The notes under the pieces are model-generated. The model was not told where the DNA came from and made no database searches. It saw only the letters and a program-made list of their open reading frames with translations. From an uncultured Lachnospiraceae bacterium (GTDB lineage Bacteria > Bacillota > Clostridia > Lachnospirales > Lachnospiraceae): a DNA stretch of 62,240 bases. A program made the translations under genes and the position numbers. The stretch is taken from the NCBI GenBank assembly GCA_902786515.1, contig CADADA010000019.1, positions 1 to 62,240 of the forward strand. Direction: 5' to 3'. Positions 38,384-46,210 of this stretch are shown here, in pieces. The first letter of the stretch is position 1. Each line of letters begins with the position of its first letter.

Positions 38384-38395
38384 ATCTAATTAGAT
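38384..38395. promoter_or_regulatory. Operator-like palindrome of sdpR
   Basis: ATCTAATTAGAT, a perfect 12-bp palindrome, 40 bases upstream of the SdpR-like start codon. A related half-site TTTGTCTAAAT follows. Confidence 0.55.
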
Positions 38396-38475
38396 ATTTG
38401 TCTAAATTATAGCAGGAAGTATAGGGGGAGTCAATAGCTATTTAGAAAAAAATCGAAATTATAGGGATGACGTTT

Positions 38476-38536
38476 AAGGAGTTATAGGGCCTTTCGAGGA
38501 GTTATCCTTGATTTATAGTAATTTATTTGATATTTT
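38476..38536 (+). promoter_or_regulatory. LytTR-type promoter, two boxes
   Basis: Boxes AAGGAGTTAT (38476-38485) and GAGGAGTTAT (38496-38505) are 20 bases apart. They are followed directly by TTGATT (38508-38513), 17 bases and TATTTT (38531-38536). This is a near copy of the bacteriocin promoter at 43.5 kb, with one box fewer. Confidence 0.75.
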
Positions 38537-38615
38537 ATTTGTGAACAGAATTTGCTACCGGATAAAGTATACAGCAATTTTTATATCAATAAATTATAGG
38601 AGAAACTTCTTTTTC

Positions 38616-38646
38616 AGAAAAGGGTGTGAAGTACACATCCTTTTTT
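38616..38646 (+). terminator. Terminator inside the leader of the first exporter operon
   Basis: GGGTGTG (38622-38628), loop AAGTA-like, CACATCC (38634-38640), TTTTTT. It lies between the two-box promoter and the first exporter gene, just after an orphan ribosome site (ATAGGAGAAA, about 38597) with no start codon. Confidence 0.7.
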
Positions 38647-38684
38647 GAAATGAAGAAACAAATTGGAAAGGACATGGAGAGCAA

Positions 38685-39692
38685 TTGAAAAAGAGAAAAC
38701 TATTAAGCACACTGCTACTTGTTCTGGTATGTGTATTGCCCATTTTATGCATATTAATGATACATCATTTATCGCTGAGTAAAACATTAGTAAATATGGA
38801 AACAGGCTCATTCGGAAAATCTTCTTTCATAGTATCAATGGCAGACGGTTCTGACGAAGACAGATTGGAATTATACAATTATTTATCAAAAGAAAAATTA
38901 TCATGTGGAATATATCTGGACGATGAAGAAAATTCGGAGTATACCGTCAGGTATATGGCATTTACGAGGCAATACGTGGATTTTATTATGGAAAACGGAA
39001 GATTTTTTGAAAAGAAAGATTTTAAGCCGGAAAATAAAGTCGCTGTTATAGGAAAAAAAGTAGAAAATACATACAAAATAAAGGGAAAAGAGTATATTCA
39101 GATTAATGGCACTGAATACCTTGTGATTGGTAAAATGGGATATGAAGAAGATATGGCATTTGATAATTATATTTTAGTCAATCTTTTTGCATGTGAAAAT
39201 GAGTTGTTGAACCTTTACACACTGGATTTCTTTTCTAATATAGATGAACAGGGTGTGATTAATGGTTGTGAAGCCAATATGAAAGAACGCGGATGTGAGC
39301 TTGAAGTGTTGGCAGGAACTGATAGTTTCGCAGATACAGTAAAGATAGATTTTCATGATATATCATATTTTGCCGGTTTATTGTCATGCTACATACTGTG
39401 TGTACTCTTGATTTCATATCAGTGGCTGATGTTACAGAGAAGAGAGCTGGCGGTTCACAGATTAGTGGGAGCATCAAAAAAACAGGTTGTTATCAGGATT
39501 ATGTCACATTATATAGCATACATGTGTATATCATTTCTATCGGGATATATATATTGCAGATTTAAGTATCCGTCGTATAGAACCTCCTTTTTCAAGGGAT
39601 ATAGTATAAGTGTAGTGATAATAATCATATTTATGTTTTTTGAAATATTGCAGATAAAGAATGATTCCGTGGAGGAGGCTATAAAAAAATGA
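38685..39692 (+). CDS. FtsX-like permease subunit 1
   Basis: 335 residues from TTG 38685, with GGAGAG just upstream. One N-terminal helix (about 10-28), a MacB-like extracytoplasmic domain, and three C-terminal helices with RRELAVHRLVGASKKQVVIRI, the FtsX signature. It overlaps the second permease gene by four bases (ATGA). With that partner and the ATPase it forms a heterodimeric exporter driven by the LytTR-type promoter. Confidence 0.85.
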   Translation: MKKRKLLSTLLLVLVCVLPILCILMIHHLSLSKTLVNMETGSFGKSSFIVSMADGSDEDRLELYNYLSKEKLSCGIYLDDEENSEYTVRYMAFTRQYVDFIMENGRFFEKKDFKPENKVAVIGKKVENTYKIKGKEYIQINGTEYLVIGKMGYEEDMAFDNYILVNLFACENELLNLYTLDFFSNIDEQGVINGCEANMKERGCELEVLAGTDSFADTVKIDFHDISYFAGLLSCYILCVLLISYQWLMLQRRELAVHRLVGASKKQVVIRIMSHYIAYMCISFLSGYIYCRFKYPSYRTSFFKGYSISVVIIIIFMFFEILQIKNDSVEEAIKK

Positions 39693-40969
39693 TAATATGT
39701 AAAAAAATATGGGAAATGACATGCCATAACATGATTATAGTTACGCTGATGCTTTTTTTAATAACCGGAAGTCTCATAATGACGGGGATTTTAGTAAAAA
39801 AACAAGAGAAAAGTCAGGAAAATGCAGACAGGTTTGAAGAGGAATATGGTGAAAACCAATATTACTGGGTAACGGAGGCGTTGGACGACAGGCAGTATTA
39901 TACATATCTTGAGGGAGATTATAACGGAACGCAGTATAAAGGACTGGTTAACGTTTTACAGAGCCTGTGGGATGAAAAACAATTTTCTTTTTGTACGTGC
40001 TGCTGTCAGTCATTTTGTACCAATAGTGAAATGCAGGATATTTTCTTAGAAGGATATGAGGATGGATATGCAGATTTTGCAGTGTCTAAGCGTAATGGCA
40101 CAGATTGGTACGAAGTAAAAACGTTGATGGTGAGTGAAAAATTTTTTGAAATTAATCACATAAATGTCAAGTCAGGAGAAAAGTTTTCACAGCAGGACTA
40201 CCTGTGGAAAGAAGGTGAAATTGTTCCGGTTTTATTGGGAAAATCTTACGAGAATTTCTATCATATTAATGATGTCTTTAGTGGTGAATATTTTGGAAAA
40301 GAGCTAACGCTTAAGGTAATAGGATTTTTAGATGATAACAGTTTTTATTTATCATCCAGTAAAAATGATTTTGTTTCTGTCGAGAGGTATATGGTGTTAC
40401 CGGCACTTGAAATAGAGGAAAAAACAGAATTTTCACAATTACTGTCATTGATGGAATTGAATGGAACAATTGTGTCAAAGACAGGATTTCAAAATACAGG
40501 TGGGATATGTACGGAGCTGATAGAGAATCAGGGGTTAAAGTGGAAGTTGAACCTGCATAATCCACAGGATGAATCCCCCCAATTTGTCGTGAAGAAATAT
40601 AGGAAAATGACAGGACAGGTGGCAGAGCAATTTAGAATTTTGGTTTTATTGGTCATGGTGTTTGCAATAATAGCATTGCTGATTAATTCATTTAGCATTT
40701 TGAAGAAGAATCAATATGCGTTTGGTGTAGAATTATTGTGTGGAGCGTCATATAAAAATATTTTAATGGAAGGTGTAGGATTTATATTTTTTATTTTATT
40801 TACGGGAGATTTGTGGGCGGTTTTATTTTTGCTTGCAATGAATAGCGGAATAAGAAGCATTATTTTAATACAGATAATTGTTGGAACAGCTTCAGTCATA
40901 ACGTTAATATGCTGCATTGTTTACATGAAAAAAATGGAAATTGGAGATATAATTGGAGGTCAGGAATAA
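39689..40969 (+). CDS. FtsX-like permease subunit 2
   Basis: 426 residues. The first helix is about 16-36, with a soluble domain that includes a cysteine cluster (FCTCCCQSFC), then three C-terminal helices with NSFSILKKNQYAFGVELLCGASYKNILMEG. Its partner is the preceding permease. The stop codon overlaps the ATPase start (TAATG). Confidence 0.83.
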   Translation: MIICKKIWEMTCHNMIIVTLMLFLITGSLIMTGILVKKQEKSQENADRFEEEYGENQYYWVTEALDDRQYYTYLEGDYNGTQYKGLVNVLQSLWDEKQFSFCTCCCQSFCTNSEMQDIFLEGYEDGYADFAVSKRNGTDWYEVKTLMVSEKFFEINHINVKSGEKFSQQDYLWKEGEIVPVLLGKSYENFYHINDVFSGEYFGKELTLKVIGFLDDNSFYLSSSKNDFVSVERYMVLPALEIEEKTEFSQLLSLMELNGTIVSKTGFQNTGGICTELIENQGLKWKLNLHNPQDESPQFVVKKYRKMTGQVAEQFRILVLLVMVFAIIALLINSFSILKKNQYAFGVELLCGASYKNILMEGVGFIFFILFTGDLWAVLFLLAMNSGIRSIILIQIIVGTASVITLICCIVYMKKMEIGDIIGGQE

Positions 40970-41634
40970 TGTTGATTGATATGAACCGGATAGATGTAAC
41001 GTATGGAAAAAAACTGGGGGCAGTACCGGCTTTAAAGCAGGTTTCTCTTCAGGTAAATGAGGGAGAGTTTTTGACAATTATGGGAAAAAGTGGATGTGGA
41101 AAATCTACACTGCTAAATGTACTTGGAACTATTCGTGAGCCTGATGGCGGAACTTATTTTTTTGACGGGAAAGATGTCTTGCAAATGAAAGACAGTGAAA
41201 AGGCGAGATTTCGTAATCAGAACATAGGGTTCGTCGTACAGCATTTTGCTTTGCTCGGTGAAAGGACAATATATGATAATATTGCCTTGCCGCTTCATTA
41301 TATGCGAATTGGAAATCGTGAAATTCGAGTAAGAGTTGATAGTCTTCTGGAAAAAATGGAATTGACAGATAAAAAACACAAATATCCCTATGAATTATCG
41401 GGCGGGCAGTGTCAGAGAACTGCCATTGCCAGGGCATTGGTAACCAATCCCAAATTATTATTGGCAGATGAACCCACGGGAGCATTGGATGAAGAAACCG
41501 GCAGGAATGTAATGGAATTACTACGGGAAATTAATAAAAACGGAACCACAATTATTATGGTTACCCATGATAGTGATTTCGCAAAACTGGGGAGCAGGAG
41601 TGTTACAATGCAGGACGGTATATTTACAGGATAG
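40969..41634 (+). CDS. ABC ATPase of the heterodimeric exporter
   Basis: 221 residues from ATG 40969, with GGAGGT upstream. Walker A GKSGCGKST, Q-loop VVQH, signature LSGGQCQR, Walker B LLLADEP and VTHD. MacB/LolD-type. It forms an exporter with the two preceding permeases. The next cassette (one box) starts 24 bases after its stop. Confidence 0.93.
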   Translation: MLIDMNRIDVTYGKKLGAVPALKQVSLQVNEGEFLTIMGKSGCGKSTLLNVLGTIREPDGGTYFFDGKDVLQMKDSEKARFRNQNIGFVVQHFALLGERTIYDNIALPLHYMRIGNREIRVRVDSLLEKMELTDKKHKYPYELSGGQCQRTAIARALVTNPKLLLADEPTGALDEETGRNVMELLREINKNGTTIIMVTHDSDFAKLGSRSVTMQDGIFTG

Positions 41635-41657
41635 ATTTGTGAAACTATATTATGTTC

Positions 41658-41698
41658 GAGGAGTTATCCTTGATTTATAATAGAGTATTTGATAAGTT
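41658..41698 (+). promoter_or_regulatory. LytTR-type promoter, one box
   Basis: A single box GAGGAGTTAT (41658-41667), then TTGATT (41670-41675), 17 bases, TAAGTT (41693-41698). It drives the broken methyltransferase gene and the small genes after it. Confidence 0.65.
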
Positions 41699-41752
41699 AA
41701 TTATAGACATCTAATAACAGTGTATTGGAATTTCAGAGGAATGGAGATTAAT

Positions 41753-42260
41753 ATGAATATTGTACACAAAGGTTGGAACTGGGAAAATATTGATTCGGAC
41801 TCATGGTTAAATGTTTCTGAAGATTTTTTGCCTGTGGCATTAAAATGGAGAAATAAATATCATACAATCCTTGATATTGGTGCCGGAAAAGGTAGACATG
41901 CATTGTTTTCATACAATATATCATACGGATTTTGCAGGGGTAAAGAAGGCAATAGATGAAATACATAGGGTATTGAACGAAAATGGTGAGGCATATATTA
42001 CATTCAATTCAAAAGATAATATAAGTTTTAAAGAGAAAGATACTATAGACGGAAATACGATAATTAAAAAAAGCGAAATTGAAGAGGGTATTCCGCATTG
42101 TTATGTTGATGAAAAAGAGGTTGAAGATTTGTTATCGGCGTTTGAAATAATTTCAATGTCGAAGATAACAGAGTATACTAGAAAGGGAAAAAAGGTGTGT
42201 AGGGTACACTATTATACACATGTAAAAAAGGGAATGAAAAAAATGAATGTGGATAATTAG
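41753..42260 (+). pseudogene. SAM-dependent methyltransferase, internally deleted
   Basis: The N-part carries SAM motif I (ILDIGAGKGRHALF), then at about 41908 the frame shifts into a C-part that resumes at YHTDFAGVKKAIDEIHRVLNENGEAYITF, a post-motif III region. The intervening 50 or so residues of a normal enzyme are missing. This shows an internal deletion plus frameshift. The GGAG before ATG 41753 is intact. The substrate is unknown; such genes are sometimes immunity or modification enzymes in peptide clusters. Confidence 0.82.
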
Positions 42261-42277
42261 GAAGGATGTTATTGATT

Positions 42278-42448
42278 ATGAAAAGCATTGCGAAGAAGTT
42301 ATTGAGAATAGTTGGTATAGTAGATTCTTTGGTTATATTTGCGTTTGCTATTTTGTATTTTATAGGCAAATATAATTTTATTAAGCTATTACCAGCAGTG
42401 TTAGCGATTTTGTGTATAGTGGCTATTTTTGGTAAAAAATTGGACTAG
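42278..42448 (+). CDS. Small membrane protein ended by a MITE
   Basis: 56 residues from ATG 42278, with GGAAGG 11 bases upstream. Two hydrophobic helices (about 8-27 and 31-48). The stop TAG at 42446-42448 is the first base set of the MITE half copy, so the natural C-terminus may have been longer. The family is not recognised; small proteins of this sort beside bacteriocin genes are often immunity proteins (inference). Confidence 0.55.
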   Translation: MKSIAKKLLRIVGIVDSLVIFAFAILYFIGKYNFIKLLPAVLAILCIVAIFGKKLD

Positions 42449-42481
42449 TATAGTCGTTTTTAAATACACCCGCTTTATTTG
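42446..42481. mobile_element. TA-flanked MITE, truncated left half
   Basis: From CTAGTATAGTCGTTTTTAAA the sequence matches the left end of copy 2 (49762) up to TACACC and a diverged CTTTATTT. The rest is lost. Confidence 0.75.
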
Positions 42482-42509
42482 AGAAGCGAAAGGAAGGAAA
42501 ACAATAAAT

Positions 42510-42653
42510 ATGAGGTTACTATTTTTTAAAATGATATTTGCGGGAACCGGAACAGAAGTGGAATTTGCATGTTATATTATTTATACATTTTGGGGTATGG
42601 AAGAAATTATAATTAATATGAGTAGTTTAATAAAAAATATTACAATATCATGA
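42510..42653 (+). CDS. Possible small hydrophobic protein
   Basis: 47 codons from ATG 42510, with AAGGAAGG upstream at a fair distance. The product is hydrophobic and has no recognised motif. Coding is uncertain. Confidence 0.25.
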   Translation: MRLLFFKMIFAGTGTEVEFACYIIYTFWGMEEIIINMSSLIKNITIS

Positions 42654-42796
42654 ATGCTTCTTGACCATTGAAATATAATACCATATAATACCCGATGTAA
42701 AATAATTTGTTCTAACGTGTAATAATTAAACATAGTTATACAAAAACAGTAGGATGAAGATGCAGGAAATTATTTTTTATAAGATTGGAGAAAAAA

Positions 42797-42958
42797 GTGA
42801 AAAAAACAATTATTAATATTATTTTGATAGTATTGTGTTTGATTGCTCTGTGTATAAACTTCTGGATGGAGAAATACAGTTCAATAGGAGGTCTTTGCAT
42901 ATTCTTAATGGGTATATTATCAATAGCAAAGGACAAAATACATAGTGACAAAGAGTAG
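42797..42958 (+). CDS. Small two-helix membrane protein
   Basis: 53 residues from GTG 42797, with TTGGAG upstream. Hydrophobic stretches at about 4-20 and 29-43 are separated by MEKYSS; the tail is charged (AKDKIHSDKE). Immunity-protein-like in size and shape, but no family is known. It is followed by a strong stem-loop. Confidence 0.5.
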   Translation: MKKTIINIILIVLCLIALCINFWMEKYSSIGGLCIFLMGILSIAKDKIHSDKE

Positions 42959-42990
42959 GAATATTTAAATCAATTTATAATTAATTAAAG

Positions 42991-43035
42991 AGCCGCTTTC
43001 GCTAACGCAATAAGCCGTTAGCATCGAAAGCGGCT
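42991..43035. terminator. Strong stem-loop between convergent genes
   Basis: AGCCGCTTTCG-CTAACG pairs with CGTTAG-CAT-CGAAAGCGGCT. The stem is 17 bp with a small internal bulge. It probably terminates the LytTR gene and the small genes from the other side. Confidence 0.75.
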
Positions 43036-43099
43036 ATACTGTTGATTGAATCTTTTTAGAAAATCTCAATTCAAAATACAAATCAAAAGAATTAAAAAA

Positions 43100-43429
43100 T
43101 TATATATGAGCTAAATAAAACTCATCAAATGCACGTCGATAATTCTTGGAAATCTTAAAATCTATATCATTTATGTAAATTCTGTCCCCTTCATAATGAG
43201 TGATTTTTTTAATATTTATAACAAATTTACGATTAACTTGGACGAAGAGACATTTATCTAATTCGCTAAACAGGCTTACCAAAGAAACATCTCTTCTAAA
43301 AGAATTATCGCCCTGATATATAACAGAATACCCGTTATATGCCATAATATAATCAATATCACTTTGTTTAATAGAATAAGAAAAACGGTTATGAAACACC
43401 TTAAGTAATTTATCAGAAATATTTGACAT
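43100..43429 (-). CDS. Stand-alone LytTR DNA-binding regulator
   Basis: 109 residues covering little more than one LytTR domain, with no receiver or membrane part. The family core is visible: VSLFSELDKCLFVQVNRKFVINIKKITHYEGDRIYIND, followed by KISKNYRRAFDEFY. LytTR domains bind tandem direct repeats near -35 elements and typically control bacteriocin genes. The gene is divergent from the bacteriocin operon, and its start lies 111 bases from the three-box array. Lacking a receiver, it may respond through abundance or a partner. Confidence 0.9.
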   Translation of the reverse strand: MSNISDKLLKVFHNRFSYSIKQSDIDYIMAYNGYSVIYQGDNSFRRDVSLVSLFSELDKCLFVQVNRKFVINIKKITHYEGDRIYINDIDFKISKNYRRAFDEFYLAHI

Positions 43430-43539
43430 AATTATTTATCCTCCTGTAAATTGTGTCAGTAAATTAATGCATTAGGATTGTATCATAAAAAATTTTTTTA
43501 GTCAAGATGTGTAAATTTGTTGGTATAGAAATGACGTTT

Positions 43540-43620
43540 AAGGAGTTATAGGTCGTTTTAAGGAGTTATAGGGCCTTTCGAGGAGTTATCCTTGATTTAT
43601 AATAATTTATTTGATATTTT
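43540..43620 (+). promoter_or_regulatory. LytTR-type promoter, three boxes (bacteriocin operon)
   Basis: Boxes begin at 43540, 43560 and 43580 (AAGGAGTTAT, AAGGAGTTAT, GAGGAGTTAT), exactly 20 bases apart, i.e. on one face of the helix. TTGATT (43592-43597), 17 bases and TATTTT (43615-43620) follow. This is the fullest version of the cassette. Confidence 0.8.
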
Positions 43621-43667
43621 ATTTGTGAACAGAATTTGCTACCGGATAAAGTATACAGCAATTTTTG
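43621..43667 (+). other. Conserved 5' leader with small hairpin
   Basis: The leader GTGAACAGAATTTGCT...TATACAGCAATTTTT is shared with 38537-38582, and in diverged form with 46876-46912. TTGCT can pair with AGCAA; in the 46-kb version the stem becomes TGCTGT with ACAGCA. This covariation hints at an RNA structure. Confidence 0.5.
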
Positions 43668-43696
43668 TAAAATGAAAAAAGAAGGAGAAATAATTA

Positions 43697-43981
43697 ATGA
43701 GAAAGAAATTTTTAACAGTGGTGACAGCACTCTCTCTTGTTGCAGCTACGGCTATTCCTACGTTTGCAGCAACAGTATGGTACAAAGGTTCGGCAGTAAG
43801 CTGGGATTATGGCAGAAGTTTAAAAGTATATAGTTATTCAAATGTACAGTCATCTGTATATGAGCATTCTGCAACTGCTAATACAACAAGTTCTGGATGG
43901 AAATTACCTTGTGATGTGGCAAAAGCAAAGCAGTTTGTAGGCACTAAAACAGCAACAGCTTATTGGAATTGCAGAGGCTAG
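43697..43981 (+). CDS. Lactococcin-972-like secreted bacteriocin precursor
   Basis: 94 residues. The Sec signal peptide has n-region RKK, h-region FLTVVTALSLVAA and a cleavage site PTFAA; the mature part is about 70 residues. Lactococcin 972 features: aromatic start VWYKGSAVSWDYG, then SSVYEHSATANTTSSGW, and a final TATAYWNCRG. Two cysteines (CDVAK and NCRG) could form a disulfide. It is followed by a bacteriocin-associated permease and an ATPase of the same group. The target (cell-wall synthesis for lactococcin 972) is inferred. Confidence 0.82.
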   Translation: MRKKFLTVVTALSLVAATAIPTFAATVWYKGSAVSWDYGRSLKVYSYSNVQSSVYEHSATANTTSSGWKLPCDVAKAKQFVGTKTATAYWNCRG

Positions 43982-43994
43982 GAGGACAATTATT

Positions 43995-46208
43995 ATGGAA
44001 AAAGTATCATTAACAGGTGCTTTAAAAATTCCGGGAATGATTGTCATAATGATGCAGGGCATGGTTATTGCCCTGCTTGCTGTATTTATGTTTGATAGTT
44101 CTTACTTGGATGCATGGAGTACATATGGAAATGGGAGTCAGACCATTACTGTAGACATAAAAAATATTTCTGAAGAAAGGCAACAGGATGTAGAAGAATA
44201 TATATATCAGATTGCCGACAGTGAAAATCTCTATATTGTCAGACGTGAAAATCAATTAGATCAGGATGGTTCGTTTATTGGATATACATTTGGAGTATAT
44301 GGAAATCCAGATAAAACACCAGCTGAAATGAGCTTTAAAGGACATAAAATTATTACATCAGGAATGTTGGAAAAATTAATAAATGCCAAAGAAGATAAGA
44401 CAACGTTAGGAATAGATAAGGGAAGTATCTATCAGTTATACAATATCCCGGAAGTCAGATATGGGAACAGATTTGTTATAAAAAAACTACAGCAGATGAT
44501 TAGAGAGTCGGGAAGTCCGGAAGGCGAATATAGGATAGCAGGGGTTACTGATGATAATGTTAGTGAAATAATGGATGGGCTTTCTGATGTTACAGGACAG
44601 AATGATTTACAAAAAACAATGCGTGGAAGTGAGTCGGACTCCGGAGTAAAAAAAGATATTCTGTTTGTGTTTGTGATAGCACAGATAATAGTAAATATTG
44701 TATATTTTATTATAGTATCTATAGCTAATCTTGATAAAAAAGGTAAATTGTCACTTATGGGATGGTCTAACATCAGTTTTTGCAGGAATTTATTCGGAGA
44801 TTTTGTCGGATATGCACTGATTTCCATACCGGTAGCGACATTAGCAGGATTAGTGATTTCGGGATGGAATGTTATCAATATGCAGGTAGTAAGTCACTAT
44901 ATTATATACGGTGTATTGAATGCAATAATCACATTTATTGAATTAATGTTTGCAATTATTATACAGATACAGGTAAAACCTTTAGATGCGATTAGAAGAA
45001 GATTTCCGAATAAAACATTGTATGCTTTTGGGATACTGGGATATTTGGGAATTAGCATTGCAGTTGTATTTTGTGGGATTGCAATAGACTCAGCTGCCGA
45101 GAGCATAGCATATAACTCAGAAATCGCCAAAAAGTGGGAATCAGTATCAGAATATGAAATTTTAAATACAATTGCGGTTGGGAATGACGAAAATTCATTT
45201 TCAGGAAATGTAAATACATTAAATCAGGATATTTATAATTGGTACAATAATATACATGATAAAGACGGAGTTTATCTCTTACACACCGCATATTATGATA
45301 GAAAAATTTTAAATCAATGGAATAATAACAAAATATATCAAAATATACCGGAGAGCCCGTTTTGGTATTTTTGTTGTTCGAGGTCATACATTGCTGATTG
45401 TGGCATACAAATGAGCGATGAAACTATCAGGGATGCTGAAAATGGAGTAAGAATCTATCTTGTTTCATCAAAACTTGAGGATAGTCAAAAAGAAAAGCTG
45501 AAGGCATGGCTTGAAGAAACAGCGGTCATGGGAATCAATGAAAGCGACATTCCCACAAAATTCAGCACCGACAGAAAGGTGAGAATAGTTGAATATGATG
45601 AAGAAATAGATTTTTTCACATGGCCGGTTGATAAGGATGAAGAAATGACGACAAATGTGCCGGTTATATATTACTGTACTCCGGCAAATATGAAATATTT
45701 TGAAACTGAAAGTTTAAAGGCATCAGGAATGGACGGGTATATAAAATTTTCAAATGGTGAAATTGCATCGGAATGTATGAATGAAGATTTTATGAAAGAA
45801 TACCATCTTTCTGATAATGATATTAAATTTGCAAGCGTAAAAAAATACATAGATGGTTTGCAGAAAGATTTGATGCAGACAGTCATTTGGTTTGGACTTG
45901 TATTTTTGATGCTGGGAATTATATTAACGGGAATACTTTTAGCACTTGCATCAATATACAGACTTGCAAACAAAGAAAAACTGAATGTTCAGAAGTTTTT
46001 GGGATATGGATTCTGGAATATGTATAAAAAACCTTTGATTTTGCTTAGTGTAGTAAATTTGGTACAGTTAGAAGTACTGTTGACAGCAAAGTCAAAATTT
46101 GGCGTTGCTGCTATGTTTATAATAATTTGTTTGCAATGGCTCATATTTAAATTTTATATGAGTAAAAATGAGATTAAGAGTTTATTATCATCATTTAAGG
46201 AGAGCTGA
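43995..46208 (+). CDS. Bacteriocin-associated FtsX-type permease (putative immunity)
   Basis: 737 residues. AGGAGG precedes the ATG, 14 bases after the bacteriocin stop. Helices lie at about 14-34, then four near 220-370 and a C-terminal set at about 620-725. The extracytoplasmic loops are large. This is the size and layout of the bacteriocin-associated integral membrane proteins found next to lactococcin-972-type genes, thought to provide immunity or export. Confidence 0.83.
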   Translation: MEKVSLTGALKIPGMIVIMMQGMVIALLAVFMFDSSYLDAWSTYGNGSQTITVDIKNISEERQQDVEEYIYQIADSENLYIVRRENQLDQDGSFIGYTFGVYGNPDKTPAEMSFKGHKIITSGMLEKLINAKEDKTTLGIDKGSIYQLYNIPEVRYGNRFVIKKLQQMIRESGSPEGEYRIAGVTDDNVSEIMDGLSDVTGQNDLQKTMRGSESDSGVKKDILFVFVIAQIIVNIVYFIIVSIANLDKKGKLSLMGWSNISFCRNLFGDFVGYALISIPVATLAGLVISGWNVINMQVVSHYIIYGVLNAIITFIELMFAIIIQIQVKPLDAIRRRFPNKTLYAFGILGYLGISIAVVFCGIAIDSAAESIAYNSEIAKKWESVSEYEILNTIAVGNDENSFSGNVNTLNQDIYNWYNNIHDKDGVYLLHTAYYDRKILNQWNNNKIYQNIPESPFWYFCCSRSYIADCGIQMSDETIRDAENGVRIYLVSSKLEDSQKEKLKAWLEETAVMGINESDIPTKFSTDRKVRIVEYDEEIDFFTWPVDKDEEMTTNVPVIYYCTPANMKYFETESLKASGMDGYIKFSNGEIASECMNEDFMKEYHLSDNDIKFASVKKYIDGLQKDLMQTVIWFGLVFLMLGIILTGILLALASIYRLANKEKLNVQKFLGYGFWNMYKKPLILLSVVNLVQLEVLLTAKSKFGVAAMFIIICLQWLIFKFYMSKNEIKSLLSSFKES

Positions 46209-46210
46209 TT

